NCBI RefSeq assembly: GCF_000949135.2
Contig: NZ_JTAN02000019.1
Span: 558,001-622,000, forward strand
DNA from: Burkholderia sp. USMB20
GTDB taxonomy: Bacteria > Pseudomonadota > Gammaproteobacteria > Burkholderiales > Burkholderiaceae
Direction of reading: 5' to 3'
Length of the DNA: 64,000 nucleotides
Of this stretch, positions 35,526-46,307 are shown in pieces. Below the pieces are notes generated by a model, which made no database searches, was not told the origin of the DNA, and saw only the letters and a list, made by a program, of their open reading frames with translations. Position numbers and translations under genes: made by a program. Numbering within the stretch: position 1 is the stretch's first letter; every line of letters starts with the position of its first letter.

Positions 35526-36836
35526 TCAGTCCTTCTTGCCGGCCTCGCGGTCGAGCTCGCGCAGCCACGCGAGCTTGTCGGCGATCTTCGATTCGAGCCC
35601 GCGCGGCACCGGCTTGTACCAGCGCGGTTCGCGCATCCCTTCCGGAAGATACGACTCGCCGGCCGCATAGGCATTCGGCTCGTCATGCGCGTAGCGATAC
35701 GCGTGGCCGTAGCCGAGTTCCTTCATCAGCTTGGTCGGCGCATTGCGCAGATGCACGGGCACCTCGCGCGACTTGTCCTGCTTCACGAACGCCATCGCCT
35801 GGTTGAACGCGTTGTAGCCCGCGTTGCTCTTCGCCGCGCACGCTAGATAGATCACCGCCTGCCCGAGCGCCAGCTCGCCTTCGGGCGAGCCGAGCCGCTC
35901 GTAGGTCTCGGCCGCGTCGTTCGCCACCTGCAGCGCGCGCGGATCGGCGAGGCCGATGTCTTCCCACGCCATCCGCACGATGCGCCGCGCGAGATATTTC
36001 GGATCCGCGCCGCCGTCGATCATCCGGCAGAACCAGTACAGCGCACCGTCCGGGCTCGAACCGCGCACCGACTTGTGCAGCGCCGAGATCTGGTCGTAGA
36101 AGTTGTCGCCGCCCTTGTCGAAGCGCCGCGCGTTCAGCGTCATCGCGCTGCTGACGAACTCGGCATCGATGGTCGTGACCTTGGCGGACGCTGCGGCCGT
36201 CTGCGCCTGCTCGAGCAGGTTCAGGAAGCGCCGCGCGTCGCCGTCCGCATAACCGATGAGCGTATCGATCGCCTTGTCGTCGAACGCGAGCCCGTCGAGC
36301 GCGATTTCCTGCGCGCGCTTGAGCAGCTGACGCATCTCGTCGTCGTTCAGCGACTGCAGCACGTACACCTGCGCCCGCGACAGCAGCGCCGAGTTGACTT
36401 CGAAGCTCGGGTTCTCGGTCGTCGCGCCGATGAAGGTCACGAGCCCCGACTCGACGAACGGCAGCAGCGCATCCTGCTGCCCCTTGTTGAAGCGGTGGAT
36501 TTCGTCGACGAACAGGATCGTGTGGCGGCCGGTGCGATTCAGCGTGTCCTTCGCCTGCTCCATCGACTCGCGGATGTCCTTCACGCCGCCGAGCACCGCG
36601 GACAGCGCGATGAACTCGCAGTCGAACGCGAGCGCGGTGAGGCGCGCGAGCGTCGTCTTGCCGACGCCGGGCGGCCCCCACAGGATCATCGAATGCGGCT
36701 TGCCGGATTCGAACGCGAGCCGCAGCGGCTTGCCTTCGCCCAGCAGATGCGTCTGGCCGATCACCTCGGCGAGCGTCTTCGGCCGCAGCGCCTCGGCGAG
36801 CGGCCGGCGCGGCTCGACTTGAAACAGGTCGGACAT
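35526..36836 (-). CDS. rarA: Replication-associated recombination protein RarA (MgsA)
   Basis: The 436-residue AAA+ ATPase has Walker A GPPGVGKTTLA, Walker B FVDEIHRF, sensor 1 GATTENPSFEV and a C-terminal tetramerisation domain (DGALYWFCRMIDGGADPKYLARRIVRMAWEDIGLADPRAL). It binds DNA ends and junctions at stalled forks. It is downstream of lolA and ftsK on the same strand, the common ftsK-lolA-rarA order of beta- and gamma-proteobacteria. An 85-98 base heptamer repeat lies in the 284-base gap to lolA. Confidence 0.96.
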   Translation of the reverse strand: MSDLFQVEPRRPLAEALRPKTLAEVIGQTHLLGEGKPLRLAFESGKPHSMILWGPPGVGKTTLARLTALAFDCEFIALSAVLGGVKDIRESMEQAKDTLNRTGRHTILFVDEIHRFNKGQQDALLPFVESGLVTFIGATTENPSFEVNSALLSRAQVYVLQSLNDDEMRQLLKRAQEIALDGLAFDDKAIDTLIGYADGDARRFLNLLEQAQTAAASAKVTTIDAEFVSSAMTLNARRFDKGGDNFYDQISALHKSVRGSSPDGALYWFCRMIDGGADPKYLARRIVRMAWEDIGLADPRALQVANDAAETYERLGSPEGELALGQAVIYLACAAKSNAGYNAFNQAMAFVKQDKSREVPVHLRNAPTKLMKELGYGHAYRYAHDEPNAYAAGESYLPEGMREPRWYKPVPRGLESKIADKLAWLRELDREAGKKD

Positions 36837-36922
36837 GAACCCTCGCTCCAGATCAAACGATGGCGGCCGAACGGGCCGCCGGACCTGACATTATGACAGC
36901 CGCGCGACTGCACCGCCGCGCC

Positions 36923-37020
36923 TGGTGCTTGGTGCTTGGTGCTTGGTGCTTGGTGCTTGGTGCTTGGTGCTTGGTGCTTGGTGCTTGGTGCTTGGTGCTT
37001 GGTGCCTAATGCTTAGTGCC
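36923..37020. repeat. Heptanucleotide tandem repeat (TGGTGCT)11-14
   Basis: Eleven perfect TGGTGCT units (36923-36999) are followed by three decayed ones (TGGTGCC, TAATGCT, TAGTGCC). The repeat lies between lolA and rarA and would be in the transcript leader of rarA. A further degenerate GCGCCCGATGCCC doublet follows at about 37027-37055. Confidence 0.97.
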
Positions 37021-37120
37021 CGCGCCTGCGCCCGATGCCCGCGCCCGATGCCCGCGCCCCAAAACAACACGGGCCTGCCGTCGCCGGCAGGCCCGTGTCG
37101 GGAAAACGGCGTGGTGCCGG

Positions 37121-37810
37121 TCAGCCGTTGATCACGTCCGCGCCCTTCGGCACGACGAACTTGAACGTATCGCTCTTGAGCGGCGGGTTCGTCTGGATGT
37201 TCGTGAACGTGAGCAGCGTGACGTTGCCGAACACGTCGTGCAATTCCATCGCCGCGAGCGTGCCGTTGCGGAAGCCGATGCCGATCCGCTGGAATTGCGT
37301 GTCCTGCGCCTTCGGCAGCATCTCGAGCCACTCGATGCCGCCCTTCTCGCCGGCATCGCGCAGCGTGTAGTTCTTGTCGAGATCGTTGCTGCCGAACAGG
37401 ATCGCGGCCGGGCTCGCGCCCAGCGCGCCGTTCAGCTTGCGTTCGGTGACCTGGTTCAGGTCGCGGTCGTACACGTAGAGCTTGTCGCCGTCGGCCTGCA
37501 GCACCTGCTGGTACGGCTTCTGGTACGTCCAGATGAACTTGCCCGGACGCGAGAACACGAACGTGCCGCTCGAATTGTCGTTCGGCTTCGGCGCGGCCTG
37601 CACGGCGCTCGCGCCCTTGGCCGGTGCCTTGACGATCTGCTGCGTGAAATCGCCTTTCGCCGAGCGCACCTGCGACACGAAGGCCTTCAGCTGCTCGGTG
37701 CCGCCCGCGAACGCGTGCGTCGCCGCGAGCATCAGCGATGCGCCGGCGAGCGCCGCGCCGAGCCAGCGCCGCGTCGAACGAAGGGACACTGCGAACGAAT
37801 GTTGCTGCAT
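37121..37810 (-). CDS. lolA: Outer-membrane lipoprotein carrier protein LolA
   Basis: The 229-residue periplasmic protein has a signal peptide ([22 protein letters not shown]) and the LolA fold, with [50 protein letters not shown] and a C-terminal [15 protein letters not shown]. It carries lipoproteins from LolCDE to LolB. The ATG at 37810 gives a proper signal peptide; the 24 residues in frame before it do not. It is 47 bases behind ftsK. Confidence 0.95.
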   Translation of the reverse strand: MQQHSFAVSLRSTRRWLGAALAGASLMLAATHAFAGGTEQLKAFVSQVRSAKGDFTQQIVKAPAKGASAVQAAPKPNDNSSGTFVFSRPGKFIWTYQKPYQQVLQADGDKLYVYDRDLNQVTERKLNGALGASPAAILFGSNDLDKNYTLRDAGEKGGIEWLEMLPKAQDTQFQRIGIGFRNGTLAAMELHDVFGNVTLLTFTNIQTNPPLKSDTFKFVVPKGADVING

Positions 37811-37856
37811 ATTGCGGTTTTCTCCCTGGGTGGCCGGCGCTGCGGGCGCCGCGGAC

Positions 37857-40166
37857 TCATTCCGCGTCGCGCGCCGGCACAAGAATTTCGCGGTTGCCGC
37901 TCGACGACATCGCCGACACGAGCCCCGATTGTTCCATCTGTTCGAGCAGCCGCGCCGCGCGGTTGTAGCCGATCCGCAGATGGCGCTGCACGAGCGAAAT
38001 CGACGCGCGGCGGTTCTTGATGACGATCTCGACCGCCTGGTCGTACAGCGGATCAGACTCCTCGCCGCCTTCGCCGGTTCCCGCGCCGGCCGAGCCCTCG
38101 TCGCCGTCGGCCGTGCCGCCTTCGAGCAGCCCTTCGACGTAGTTCGGCTCGCCCTGCTCCTTGAGCTTCTCGACGACGCGATGCACTTCGTCGTCGGCGA
38201 CGAACGCGCCGTGCACGCGCACCGGCAGCCCGGTGCCCGGCGGCAGGTACAGCATGTCGCCCATCCCGAGCAGCGATTCGGCGCCCATCTGGTCGAGAAT
38301 CGTGCGCGAGTCGATCTTCGACGACACCTGGAACGCGATCCGCGTCGGCACGTTCGCCTTGATCAGGCCGGTAATCACGTCGACGGACGGACGCTGCGTC
38401 GCGAGGATCAGGTGGATGCCGGCCGCGCGCGCCTTCTGCGCGATCCGCGCGATCAGTTCCTCGACCTTCTTGCCGACGACCATCATCAGGTCGGCCAGCT
38501 CGTCGATCACGACGACGATGTTCGGCAGGCGGCCGAGCGGTTCAGGATCGTCCGGCGTCAGGCTGAACGGATTCGGAATCTTTTCCTCGCGCTTCGCCGC
38601 GTCGTCGATCTTGTTGTTGTAGCCCGCGAGGTTGCGCACGCCGAGCTTGCTCATCAGCTTGTAGCGGCGCTCCATCTCCGCGACGGTCCAGTTCAGCGCG
38701 TGGCCGGCCTGGCGCATGTCGGTGACGACCGGGCACAGCAGGTGCGGAATGCCTTCGTAGACGCTCATTTCGAGCATCTTCGGATCGATCAGGATCAGGC
38801 GCACCTGCTCGGCGGTGGCCTTGTACAGCAGCGACAGGATCATCGCGTTGATCCCGACCGACTTGCCCGAACCGGTCGTGCCGGCCACCAGCAGATGCGG
38901 CATCTTCGCGAGGTCCGCGCATACCGGCTTGCCGCCGATGTCCTTGCCGAGGCTCAGCGTCAGCGCCGACGACGCGGCCGCATAGACTTCCGAGCCGATG
39001 ATCTCGGACAGGTGGACCGTCTGGCGGCGCTGGTTCGGCAGCTCGAGCGCCATGTAGTTCTTGCCGGGGATCGTCTCGACCACGCGGATCGACACGAGCG
39101 ACAGCGAACGCGCGAGATCCTTCGCGAGGTTGACGATCTGGCTGCCCTTCACGCCGGTGGCCGGCTCGATCTCGTAGCGGGTGACGACCGGGCCCGGATA
39201 CGCAGCGACGACGCTCGCCTCGACACCGAAGTCCTTCAGCTTTTTCTCGATCAGGCGCGACGTGAATTCGAGCGTATCGGCGGAAATCGCTTCCTGCGTC
39301 TTCGGCGCGGGATCGAGCAGCGACACCGGCGGCAGCGTCGAATCGCCCGGCAGGTCGGTGAAGAGCGGCACCTGGCGCTCGCGCTCGACACGCTCGGACT
39401 TCGCCGGCGTGACGACCGGCGGCACGATCGTCACGGGTTCGTGATCCTCGATGCGCACACGCTCCTCTTCGACCTTGCCTTCGCGGCGCACGGCCGCGGC
39501 CTCGCCGAGCTTGCGGTCGCGCTCGGCCTCGCGGCGCAGCTTAGCGACGTTGACGGCGGACAGGATCGCCCCGCCCACGCGCTCGGCGACCGACAGCCAC
39601 GAGAAGCGGAAATACAGCGACAGGCCGATCGCGAGCAGGATCAGCAGCAGCAGCGTGCCGCCGGTGAAGCCGAACGCGTGCGACATCGCGCCCGCCACGG
39701 CCTCGCCGATCACGCCGCCCGGTGCGCGCGGCAGCTGCACCTTCAGCGACCACATGCGCAGCGCCTCGATGCCGTCGCACGCGAGCACGACGAGCACGAA
39801 CGCCAGGATCTCGGTGAGCCAGCCGATCGGCCGCTCGGGTTCGTCGGCGACCGCCTCGTGGCGCGTGATGCGCCGGTAGTTGACCGCGATGCGCCGCCCG
39901 AGCGGCACGATCAGCCAGTAGGCCGACAGGCCGAACAGCAGCAGGATGATGTCGGCCGTCCACGCGCCGACGCGGCCCGCCCAGTTCGAGATGTGGTCCA
40001 CCTGCGCGGCGTGCGTCCAGCTCGGATCGCGCCGGCTGTAGCTCAACAGGGCCATCACCAGAAAAGCGCAGAGCGCGACCTGGAGAATCCAGCGGATCTC
40101 CGTGAGGAGCTTCGACATCCGGTGCGGCAACGCCTGTGCCTGGGCGGAATAAGGAGCTTTTGCCAT
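37857..40166 (-). CDS. ftsK: DNA translocase FtsK
   Basis: The 769-residue protein has about four N-terminal membrane helices (residues 20-170), a linker (about 180-270), the RecA-like motor with Walker [15 protein letters not shown] and Walker [25 protein letters not shown], and the C-terminal gamma winged helix ([27 protein letters not shown]) that reads KOPS sites. It couples septation to chromosome dimer resolution. Its short linker is typical of Burkholderia. The ATG at 40166 gives the conserved N-terminus. Confidence 0.97.
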   Translation of the reverse strand: MAKAPYSAQAQALPHRMSKLLTEIRWILQVALCAFLVMALLSYSRRDPSWTHAAQVDHISNWAGRVGAWTADIILLLFGLSAYWLIVPLGRRIAVNYRRITRHEAVADEPERPIGWLTEILAFVLVVLACDGIEALRMWSLKVQLPRAPGGVIGEAVAGAMSHAFGFTGGTLLLLILLAIGLSLYFRFSWLSVAERVGGAILSAVNVAKLRREAERDRKLGEAAAVRREGKVEEERVRIEDHEPVTIVPPVVTPAKSERVERERQVPLFTDLPGDSTLPPVSLLDPAPKTQEAISADTLEFTSRLIEKKLKDFGVEASVVAAYPGPVVTRYEIEPATGVKGSQIVNLAKDLARSLSLVSIRVVETIPGKNYMALELPNQRRQTVHLSEIIGSEVYAAASSALTLSLGKDIGGKPVCADLAKMPHLLVAGTTGSGKSVGINAMILSLLYKATAEQVRLILIDPKMLEMSVYEGIPHLLCPVVTDMRQAGHALNWTVAEMERRYKLMSKLGVRNLAGYNNKIDDAAKREEKIPNPFSLTPDDPEPLGRLPNIVVVIDELADLMMVVGKKVEELIARIAQKARAAGIHLILATQRPSVDVITGLIKANVPTRIAFQVSSKIDSRTILDQMGAESLLGMGDMLYLPPGTGLPVRVHGAFVADDEVHRVVEKLKEQGEPNYVEGLLEGGTADGDEGSAGAGTGEGGEESDPLYDQAVEIVIKNRRASISLVQRHLRIGYNRAARLLEQMEQSGLVSAMSSSGNREILVPARDAE

Positions 40167-40490
40167 GAATCCGTATAAAGAGGACGGGCCGCGCGCCCGC
40201 CTGTCGTTCGATCGCGCTTATTGTAAACGCTGCACCGGGGCGCCAAGTGTAAATGACGGTTACATAAGAGGGTCGGGGCGGCCGAAGTCGATACCCGCGC
40301 ATGCGATCCGGCCCGCCGGTCGGCCCGTGACGCCGGGCCGCGGCAATGCGCCGCCACGGGCCGCAGCCGCCCGCGCCCCGCCCGCCCAACCTGCCCCGCG
40401 GCTGCGGGCGCCCCACCGAGAAACGCTATCGCCACGATTGAAACTCTCGTTCGGCAGCGCAGCAACGGGGCCTTTATAATGCGCGTCTGA

Positions 40491-41540
<1,050 letters not shown>

Positions 41541-41607
41541 GCGTCGAGCCTTCGCGCGCCGGGCGCTACAATGGCGTCCGCTGCCGCGAAGCGGGCTTGA
41601 CCGGAAA

Positions 41608-41637
41608 GCCGCTGCCGTCGCGCAGCGGCTTTTTTTG
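41608..41637 (+). terminator. Terminator of trxB
   Basis: The stem GCCGCTG/CAGCGGC with an 8-base loop is followed by TTTTTTTT. It lies about 70 bases behind trxB. Confidence 0.9.
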
Positions 41638-41676
41638 TGCCCGCGCGCCCGAACGCGCCTGCCCGGTTACCGAATC

Positions 41677-42456
41677 ATGGCGAAGAACCAGCCCCATCCG
41701 AGCGATCCCGCGAAGCGGAAGATCGCCGCCCGTCCCGCGACCCCCGCGCCGGCCGCCCCGCCGCCCGCGCCCGATCCGGCCGCATTGCGCGGCCAGGGCC
41801 TGGCCGGCCTCGGCGCGTTGCGCAAGGCGCTGCAAGGCGAAGCCGATCGCCGCGACCGCGAGCGCATCGAAACCGCGAAGGCCGAACGCAAGGCCGAAGC
41901 CGACGCGAACCTGTTCCGCAACGAAATCGGCGCGATCCAGCCGCTGAACGCGCCGCCGCGCGCGAAATCCGGCCGTACGCCGCCCGACCCGGTGCCGAAG
42001 CAGACGCAGCGCGACGAGGAAGCCGTGCTGAACGCGACGCTGTCCGACGAATTCGATCCCGAGACGCTGCTCGACAGCGACGAATCGCTGTACTACCACC
42101 GCCCCGGCATCAGTCGCGACGTCGTGCGCAAGCTGAGGAGCGGCGCGTGGATCGTGCAGGCGCAGATCGACCTGCACGGGATGCGACGCGACGAGGCGCG
42201 CGATGCGCTCGCCGAATTCATCCGCGAAGCCGGCAAGAAGGGGCTGCGCTGCCTGCGCGTGATCCATGGCAAGGGGCTCGGCTCGATCGGCAAGGAACCC
42301 GTGCTGAAAGGCAAGGTGCGCGCGTGGCTCGTGCAGAAGGAAGAAGTGATCGCGTTCTGCGAGGCGCGCAGCCACGACGGCGGCGCGGGCGCGGTGCTCG
42401 TGCTGCTGCAGCCGCTCGCGGCGCCCGCCGATCGGGGGCCGCGTGCCGCATCCTAG
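41677..42456 (+). CDS. Smr/MutS2 domain protein
   Basis: The 259-residue product has a charged, Ala/Pro-rich N-terminal half (coiled-coil stretch LRKALQGEADRRDRERIETAKAERKAEADANLFRNEIG) and a C-terminal Smr domain with IDLHGMRRDEARDALAEFI and CLRVIHGKGLGS, the conserved DLHG and HGxG motifs of this nuclease-type fold. It may act as an endonuclease on branched DNA or RNA. The ATG at 41677 starts MAKNQPHPSDPAKRK. The downstream channel gene starts inside its last 14 bases. Confidence 0.87.
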   Translation: MAKNQPHPSDPAKRKIAARPATPAPAAPPPAPDPAALRGQGLAGLGALRKALQGEADRRDRERIETAKAERKAEADANLFRNEIGAIQPLNAPPRAKSGRTPPDPVPKQTQRDEEAVLNATLSDEFDPETLLDSDESLYYHRPGISRDVVRKLRSGAWIVQAQIDLHGMRRDEARDALAEFIREAGKKGLRCLRVIHGKGLGSIGKEPVLKGKVRAWLVQKEEVIAFCEARSHDGGAGAVLVLLQPLAAPADRGPRAAS

Positions 42457-43066
42457 GCTGACGCTCGCGATCGCGGTACTGGAGGCGATCGCGACGCTGG
42501 CGTTCGCGATCTCGGGCTTCATCGAGGCGCGCAAGAACCGTCTCGACTCGGTCGGCACGTTCGTCGTCGCGCTCGCCACCGCATTCGGCGGCGGCACGCT
42601 GCGCGACATCCTGCTCGAACGCCGCCCGTTCTACTGGGTCGTGCACGACGACTACGTGATCGCGATCTTCGTGCTCGCGCTGTTCGCGCCGTTCGTGTTG
42701 CGGATGCTGTCGCGGCTGTCGGCCGAGCGGCTCTTGCTGGTGGCCGACGCGATCGGGCTCGGCATCTTCAGCATCTCGGGCACCGCGATCGCGCTCGATG
42801 CCGAGATGCCGCGCTTCATCGCGGTGATGATGGGCGTGATCACGGGCGTGGTCGGCGGGATCATCCGCGACGTGCTGTGCAACGACATCCCGCTGATCCT
42901 GCGCGATTCGCGGCCGTACGCGACCTGCGCGTTCGTCGGCTGCTGGTTCTACCTGCTGCTCGCGTGGCTGCAGTTCGACTCGGTGTACAGCGTACTGCTC
43001 GCGACCGGCTTCATCCTCGTCGCACGGCTCGCAACCTTCAAGTTCGACGTGCGGTTGCCGCACTGA
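42443..43066 (+). CDS. Trimeric intracellular cation (TRIC) channel family protein
   Basis: The 207-residue membrane protein has about seven segments in two repeats, each with the glycine signature of this family: FGGGTLRDILL and VGGIIRDVLCNDIP. It is the YicG/UPF0126-type (TRIC) family of potassium-permeable channels. The start is a GTG (GTGCCGCATCCT) that overlaps the Smr gene by 14 bases; there is no better ATG. The conserved basic GxRD motifs match monovalent cation channels of the family. Confidence 0.88.
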   Translation: MPHPRLTLAIAVLEAIATLAFAISGFIEARKNRLDSVGTFVVALATAFGGGTLRDILLERRPFYWVVHDDYVIAIFVLALFAPFVLRMLSRLSAERLLLVADAIGLGIFSISGTAIALDAEMPRFIAVMMGVITGVVGGIIRDVLCNDIPLILRDSRPYATCAFVGCWFYLLLAWLQFDSVYSVLLATGFILVARLATFKFDVRLPH

Positions 43067-43103
43067 GCGCCGCCGCGACACCAGACGCACCGCCAGAAAC
43101 AAA

Positions 43104-43130
43104 AGGGGCCGCTCCTTCGAGACGGCCCCT
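43104..43130. terminator. Bidirectional terminator between the channel gene and the sugar ABC operon
   Basis: AGGGGCCG/CGGCCCCT forms an 8-bp stem with T-rich flanks on both strands (TTCTTCATT on plus, TTTTGTTT on minus). It separates the two convergent transcription units. Confidence 0.85.
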
Positions 43131-43154
43131 TCTTCATTCAGCGCAACCGCGGCC

Positions 43155-44273
43155 TCACGCGATCCGCTCTTCCGACGCCGGATCGAACAGCACCGCCTTC
43201 GACACGTCGAACAGCAGCGACTGCGTCTGCCCCGGCTGCGGGTTCGCGGCCGGATGCACGCGGCTCACGATCCGCTTGCCGTTGACCTGCGCGAACACGT
43301 GCGTGTCCGGCCCGGTCGGCTCGGTCACGTCGACGCGCACGTCGATCGGCTGCAGCTTCGACGCCTCGCCGTGGTGCGCATTGCGCGCGTCGGTGATGCG
43401 CTCCGGACGCAGGCCGAGGATCACCTCGCGGCCCACGTGGCCGTTCATCCGCTTCGCGTCGAACGGCAGGTTCAGCGCGCTGCGCGCGAGGCCCGTGTCG
43501 ATCTCAAGCGCGATCCCGCTGCCCTGCTCGACCAGCTTGCCATTGATGAAGTTCATCGGCGGCGCGCCGATGAAGCCCGCGACGAACAGGTTCGACGGCG
43601 AATCGTAGATTTCCTGCGGCGCGCCGAACTGCTGGACCACACCGTCCTTCATCACCGCGATCCGGTCGCCGAGCGTCATCGCCTCGATCTGGTCGTGCGT
43701 CACGTAGACGATCGTCGTGCCGAGGCGCTGGTGCAGCAGCTTGATTTCCGCGCGCATCTCGATGCGCAGCTTCGCGTCGAGGTTCGACAGCGGCTCGTCG
43801 AACAGGAACAGCGACGGATCGCGCGCCAGTGCGCGGCCCATCGCGACGCGCTGGCGCTGGCCGCCCGACAGCTGGCCCGGCTTGCGGTCGAGCAGATGCT
43901 GGATCTGCAGCATCGCCGACACGCGCTCGACGATCTGCTGCTGCTCGCTCTTCGGCACCTTGCGGATGTTCAGGCCGAACGAGATGTTCTCGCGCACCGT
44001 CATCGACGGGTACAGCGCGTACGACTGGAACACCATCGCGATGTCGCGATCCTTCGGCGACAGGTCGTTGACGACCTTACCGTCGATGCAGATCTCGCCG
44101 CTCGTCACGGTCTCGAGGCCGGCGATCATGTTGAGCAGCGTCGACTTCCCGCAGCCCGACCCGCCGACCAGGATCAGGAACTGTCCGTCCTCGATCTCGA
44201 TATCGACACCCTTCAGGACCGGCACCCCGTTCGGGTAGGTCTTGTACACGTCACGGATGGAAAGGCTTGCCAT
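43155..44273 (-). CDS. Sugar ABC transporter ATP-binding protein (UgpC/MsmK type)
   Basis: The 372-residue ATPase has Walker A GGSGCGKSTLL, the signature LSGGQRQRVAMGRAL, Walker B LFLFDEPLSNLD and a C-terminal TOBE regulatory domain (about 240-360). It is the MalK/UgpC type that powers carbohydrate importers. It is the last gene of the binding protein-permease-permease-ATPase set, whose divergent neighbours zwf-pgl-glk/hexR point to glucose as the likely substrate. The start at 44273 begins MASLSIRDVYKTYPNG. Confidence 0.94.
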   Translation of the reverse strand: MASLSIRDVYKTYPNGVPVLKGVDIEIEDGQFLILVGGSGCGKSTLLNMIAGLETVTSGEICIDGKVVNDLSPKDRDIAMVFQSYALYPSMTVRENISFGLNIRKVPKSEQQQIVERVSAMLQIQHLLDRKPGQLSGGQRQRVAMGRALARDPSLFLFDEPLSNLDAKLRIEMRAEIKLLHQRLGTTIVYVTHDQIEAMTLGDRIAVMKDGVVQQFGAPQEIYDSPSNLFVAGFIGAPPMNFINGKLVEQGSGIALEIDTGLARSALNLPFDAKRMNGHVGREVILGLRPERITDARNAHHGEASKLQPIDVRVDVTEPTGPDTHVFAQVNGKRIVSRVHPAANPQPGQTQSLLFDVSKAVLFDPASEERIA

Positions 44274-44383
44274 GCTGTGAATCCTCTGTCTCGTCTCGCG
44301 CGGCGCTACGGCGCCGCGTCGGGTTCGTTTCGATGCGCCGCGCGTCGTGCGCGGCCGGTTCGTCGTGTCGGATGAAGCCGCGC

Positions 44384-45241
44384 TTACCCCTTCACCGCGC
44401 CCGCCGTGAGCCCGCGCACGAAGTAGCGGCCGGCGACCACGTAGACGAGCAGCGTCGGCAGCGCGGCGATGATCGCGCCGGCCATGTCGACGTTGTATTC
44501 CTTCACGCCCGTCGACGTGTTGACGAGGTTGTTCAGCGCAACCGTGATCGGCATCGAGTCGACGCCGGAGAACACGATCCCGAACAGGAAGTCGTTCCAG
44601 ATCTGCGTGAATTGCCAGATCAGGCACACCATGAAGATCGGCAGCGACACCGGCAGCAGGATCTTCGTGAAGATCGTGAAGAAACCCGCGCCGTCGATGC
44701 GTGCGGCCTTCACGAGCTCGGCCGGCACGCTCACGTAGAAGTTGCGGAAGAACATCGTCGTGAACGCGATGCCGTACACGACGTGCACGAACACCAGGCC
44801 CGGAATCGTGTTGGCGAGGCCGAGCATCCCCTGCAGGCGCGCCATCGGCAGCAGGATCACCTGGAACGGGATGAAGCAGCCGACCAGCATCATCGTGAAC
44901 AGCGCATCCGCGCCGCGAAAGCGCCAGTGCGTGAGCACGTAGCCGTTGAACGCGCCGATCAGCGACGAGATCAGCACGGCCGGAATCACCATCTGCAGCG
45001 AGTTCAGGAAGAACGGCTTCATGCCGTCGCAGCGCACGCCGGTACACGCGCCGCTCCACGCCTTCACCCACGGATCGAAGGTCCAGTGCGTCGGCGGCGT
45101 CAACAGGTTGCCGGTGCGCAGCTGGTCGAGGTCCTTGAAGGAGGTCGACAGCATCACATAGATCGGGAACAGGAAATACAGCGCGAACAGGATCAGCGCC
45201 GCATAGATCACTGCCCGGCTGATCGTCACTTTAGGCTGCAT
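44384..45241 (-). CDS. Sugar ABC transporter permease (MalG type)
   Basis: The 285-residue inner-membrane protein has about six helices and the cytoplasmic EAA loop (VSVPAELVKAARIDGAGFFTIFTKILLPVSLP) that binds the ATPase. It forms the channel with the other permease. Its start overlaps the upstream permease by 11 bases. Confidence 0.93.
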   Translation of the reverse strand: MQPKVTISRAVIYAALILFALYFLFPIYVMLSTSFKDLDQLRTGNLLTPPTHWTFDPWVKAWSGACTGVRCDGMKPFFLNSLQMVIPAVLISSLIGAFNGYVLTHWRFRGADALFTMMLVGCFIPFQVILLPMARLQGMLGLANTIPGLVFVHVVYGIAFTTMFFRNFYVSVPAELVKAARIDGAGFFTIFTKILLPVSLPIFMVCLIWQFTQIWNDFLFGIVFSGVDSMPITVALNNLVNTSTGVKEYNVDMAGAIIAALPTLLVYVVAGRYFVRGLTAGAVKG

Positions 45242-46169
45242 TGCGGGTGCTCCTCGATTCCATATACATCAGCGGCACCAGCACCGCGACCACGGTCGCG
45301 AGCATCATCACCGACGACGCCGCGCCGAGCCCGAGCTGGCCGCGGTTGAACGAAAACGTGTACATGAACATGGCCGGCAGCGACGACGACGTGCCGGGGC
45401 CGCCGGCCGTCAGCGCGACGACTAGGTCGAAGGTCTTGATCGTGATGTGGCAGAGGATCAGCAGCACCGAGAAGAACACCGGGCGCATGCTCGGGATCAC
45501 GATCTTGCGGTAGATGGTCGGCAGCGTCGCGCCGTCGACCTGCGCGGCCTTGAAGATCTCGCCGTCGACGCCGCGCAGCCCGGCGAGGAACAGCGCCATC
45601 ACGAAGCCGGTCGACTGCCACACGGCGGCGATCACGATACAGAAGATCGCCTTGTCCGGGTCGTCGAGCCAGCCGAACGAGAAGCTCGTCCAGCCCCAGT
45701 CGTGCATCACCTTCTCCAGGCCGAGGCCCGGGTTCAGGATCCACTGCCATGCGGTGCCCGTGACGATGAACGACAGCGCCATCGGATACAGGAAGATCGC
45801 GCGCAGCGCGCCTTCGTTGCGGATCCGCTGGTCGAGCAGGATCGCGAGGAACAGCCCGAGCGCGACGCAGATCGCGATGAACGGAATCCCGAACCAGCCG
45901 AGGTTCGCGGCGGAGGTCCACCACACGTCGTTCTGGAACAGGTCCGAATAACGGCCGAAGCCGTCGAATTCGTAGTTCGGCAACAGCCGCGAATTGGTCA
46001 GCGACAGATAGCCGGTAATCAGGATGAAGCCGTAGATGAACACCACGGCGATCGCGAGGCTCGGCGCGAGCACGAGCTTCGGAATCCAGCGATCGGCGAA
46101 GGCCGACATCGGCGACGTGCGCCGTGCGGCGGCAGCGCCGGATCCGTTTCCGCTAAGAGGGGCAGCCAC
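45231..46169 (-). CDS. Sugar ABC transporter permease (MalF/UgpA type)
   Basis: The 312-residue permease has about six helices and the EAA loop (LRGVDGEIFKAAQVDGATLPTIYRKIVIPSM). The most likely start is the GTG at 46169, which has CAGGAG nine bases upstream on the minus strand. An ATG at 46109 would also keep all helices, and a longer frame to 46226 looks less likely. It lies between the binding-protein gene and the second permease. Confidence 0.9.
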   Translation of the reverse strand: MAAPLSGNGSGAAAARRTSPMSAFADRWIPKLVLAPSLAIAVVFIYGFILITGYLSLTNSRLLPNYEFDGFGRYSDLFQNDVWWTSAANLGWFGIPFIAICVALGLFLAILLDQRIRNEGALRAIFLYPMALSFIVTGTAWQWILNPGLGLEKVMHDWGWTSFSFGWLDDPDKAIFCIVIAAVWQSTGFVMALFLAGLRGVDGEIFKAAQVDGATLPTIYRKIVIPSMRPVFFSVLLILCHITIKTFDLVVALTAGGPGTSSSLPAMFMYTFSFNRGQLGLGAASSVMMLATVVAVLVPLMYMESRSTRNAA

Positions 46170-46307
46170 TTGATTCGACTCCTGGAACGAGGGTGACGCA
46201 GGCCGGGCCGGCGCCGGGTACGGCACGGGCCCGCGCGCGAGCCCGTTTGCTGCACATGCAGGAACGCCCGGCCGATCCTGCGTTTCCGGCCGGGCGCCTG
46301 TCGCGCT

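Noticed and set aside
36923-37020. Possible CRISPR array in the heptamer repeat
   Set aside because: Units are 7 bases, directly abutting, without spacers; it is a simple tandem repeat. No cas gene is in the window.
37482-40178. 900-codon plus-strand frame opposite ftsK and lolA
   Set aside because: No domain or signal; ftsK and lolA on the other strand are unambiguous.
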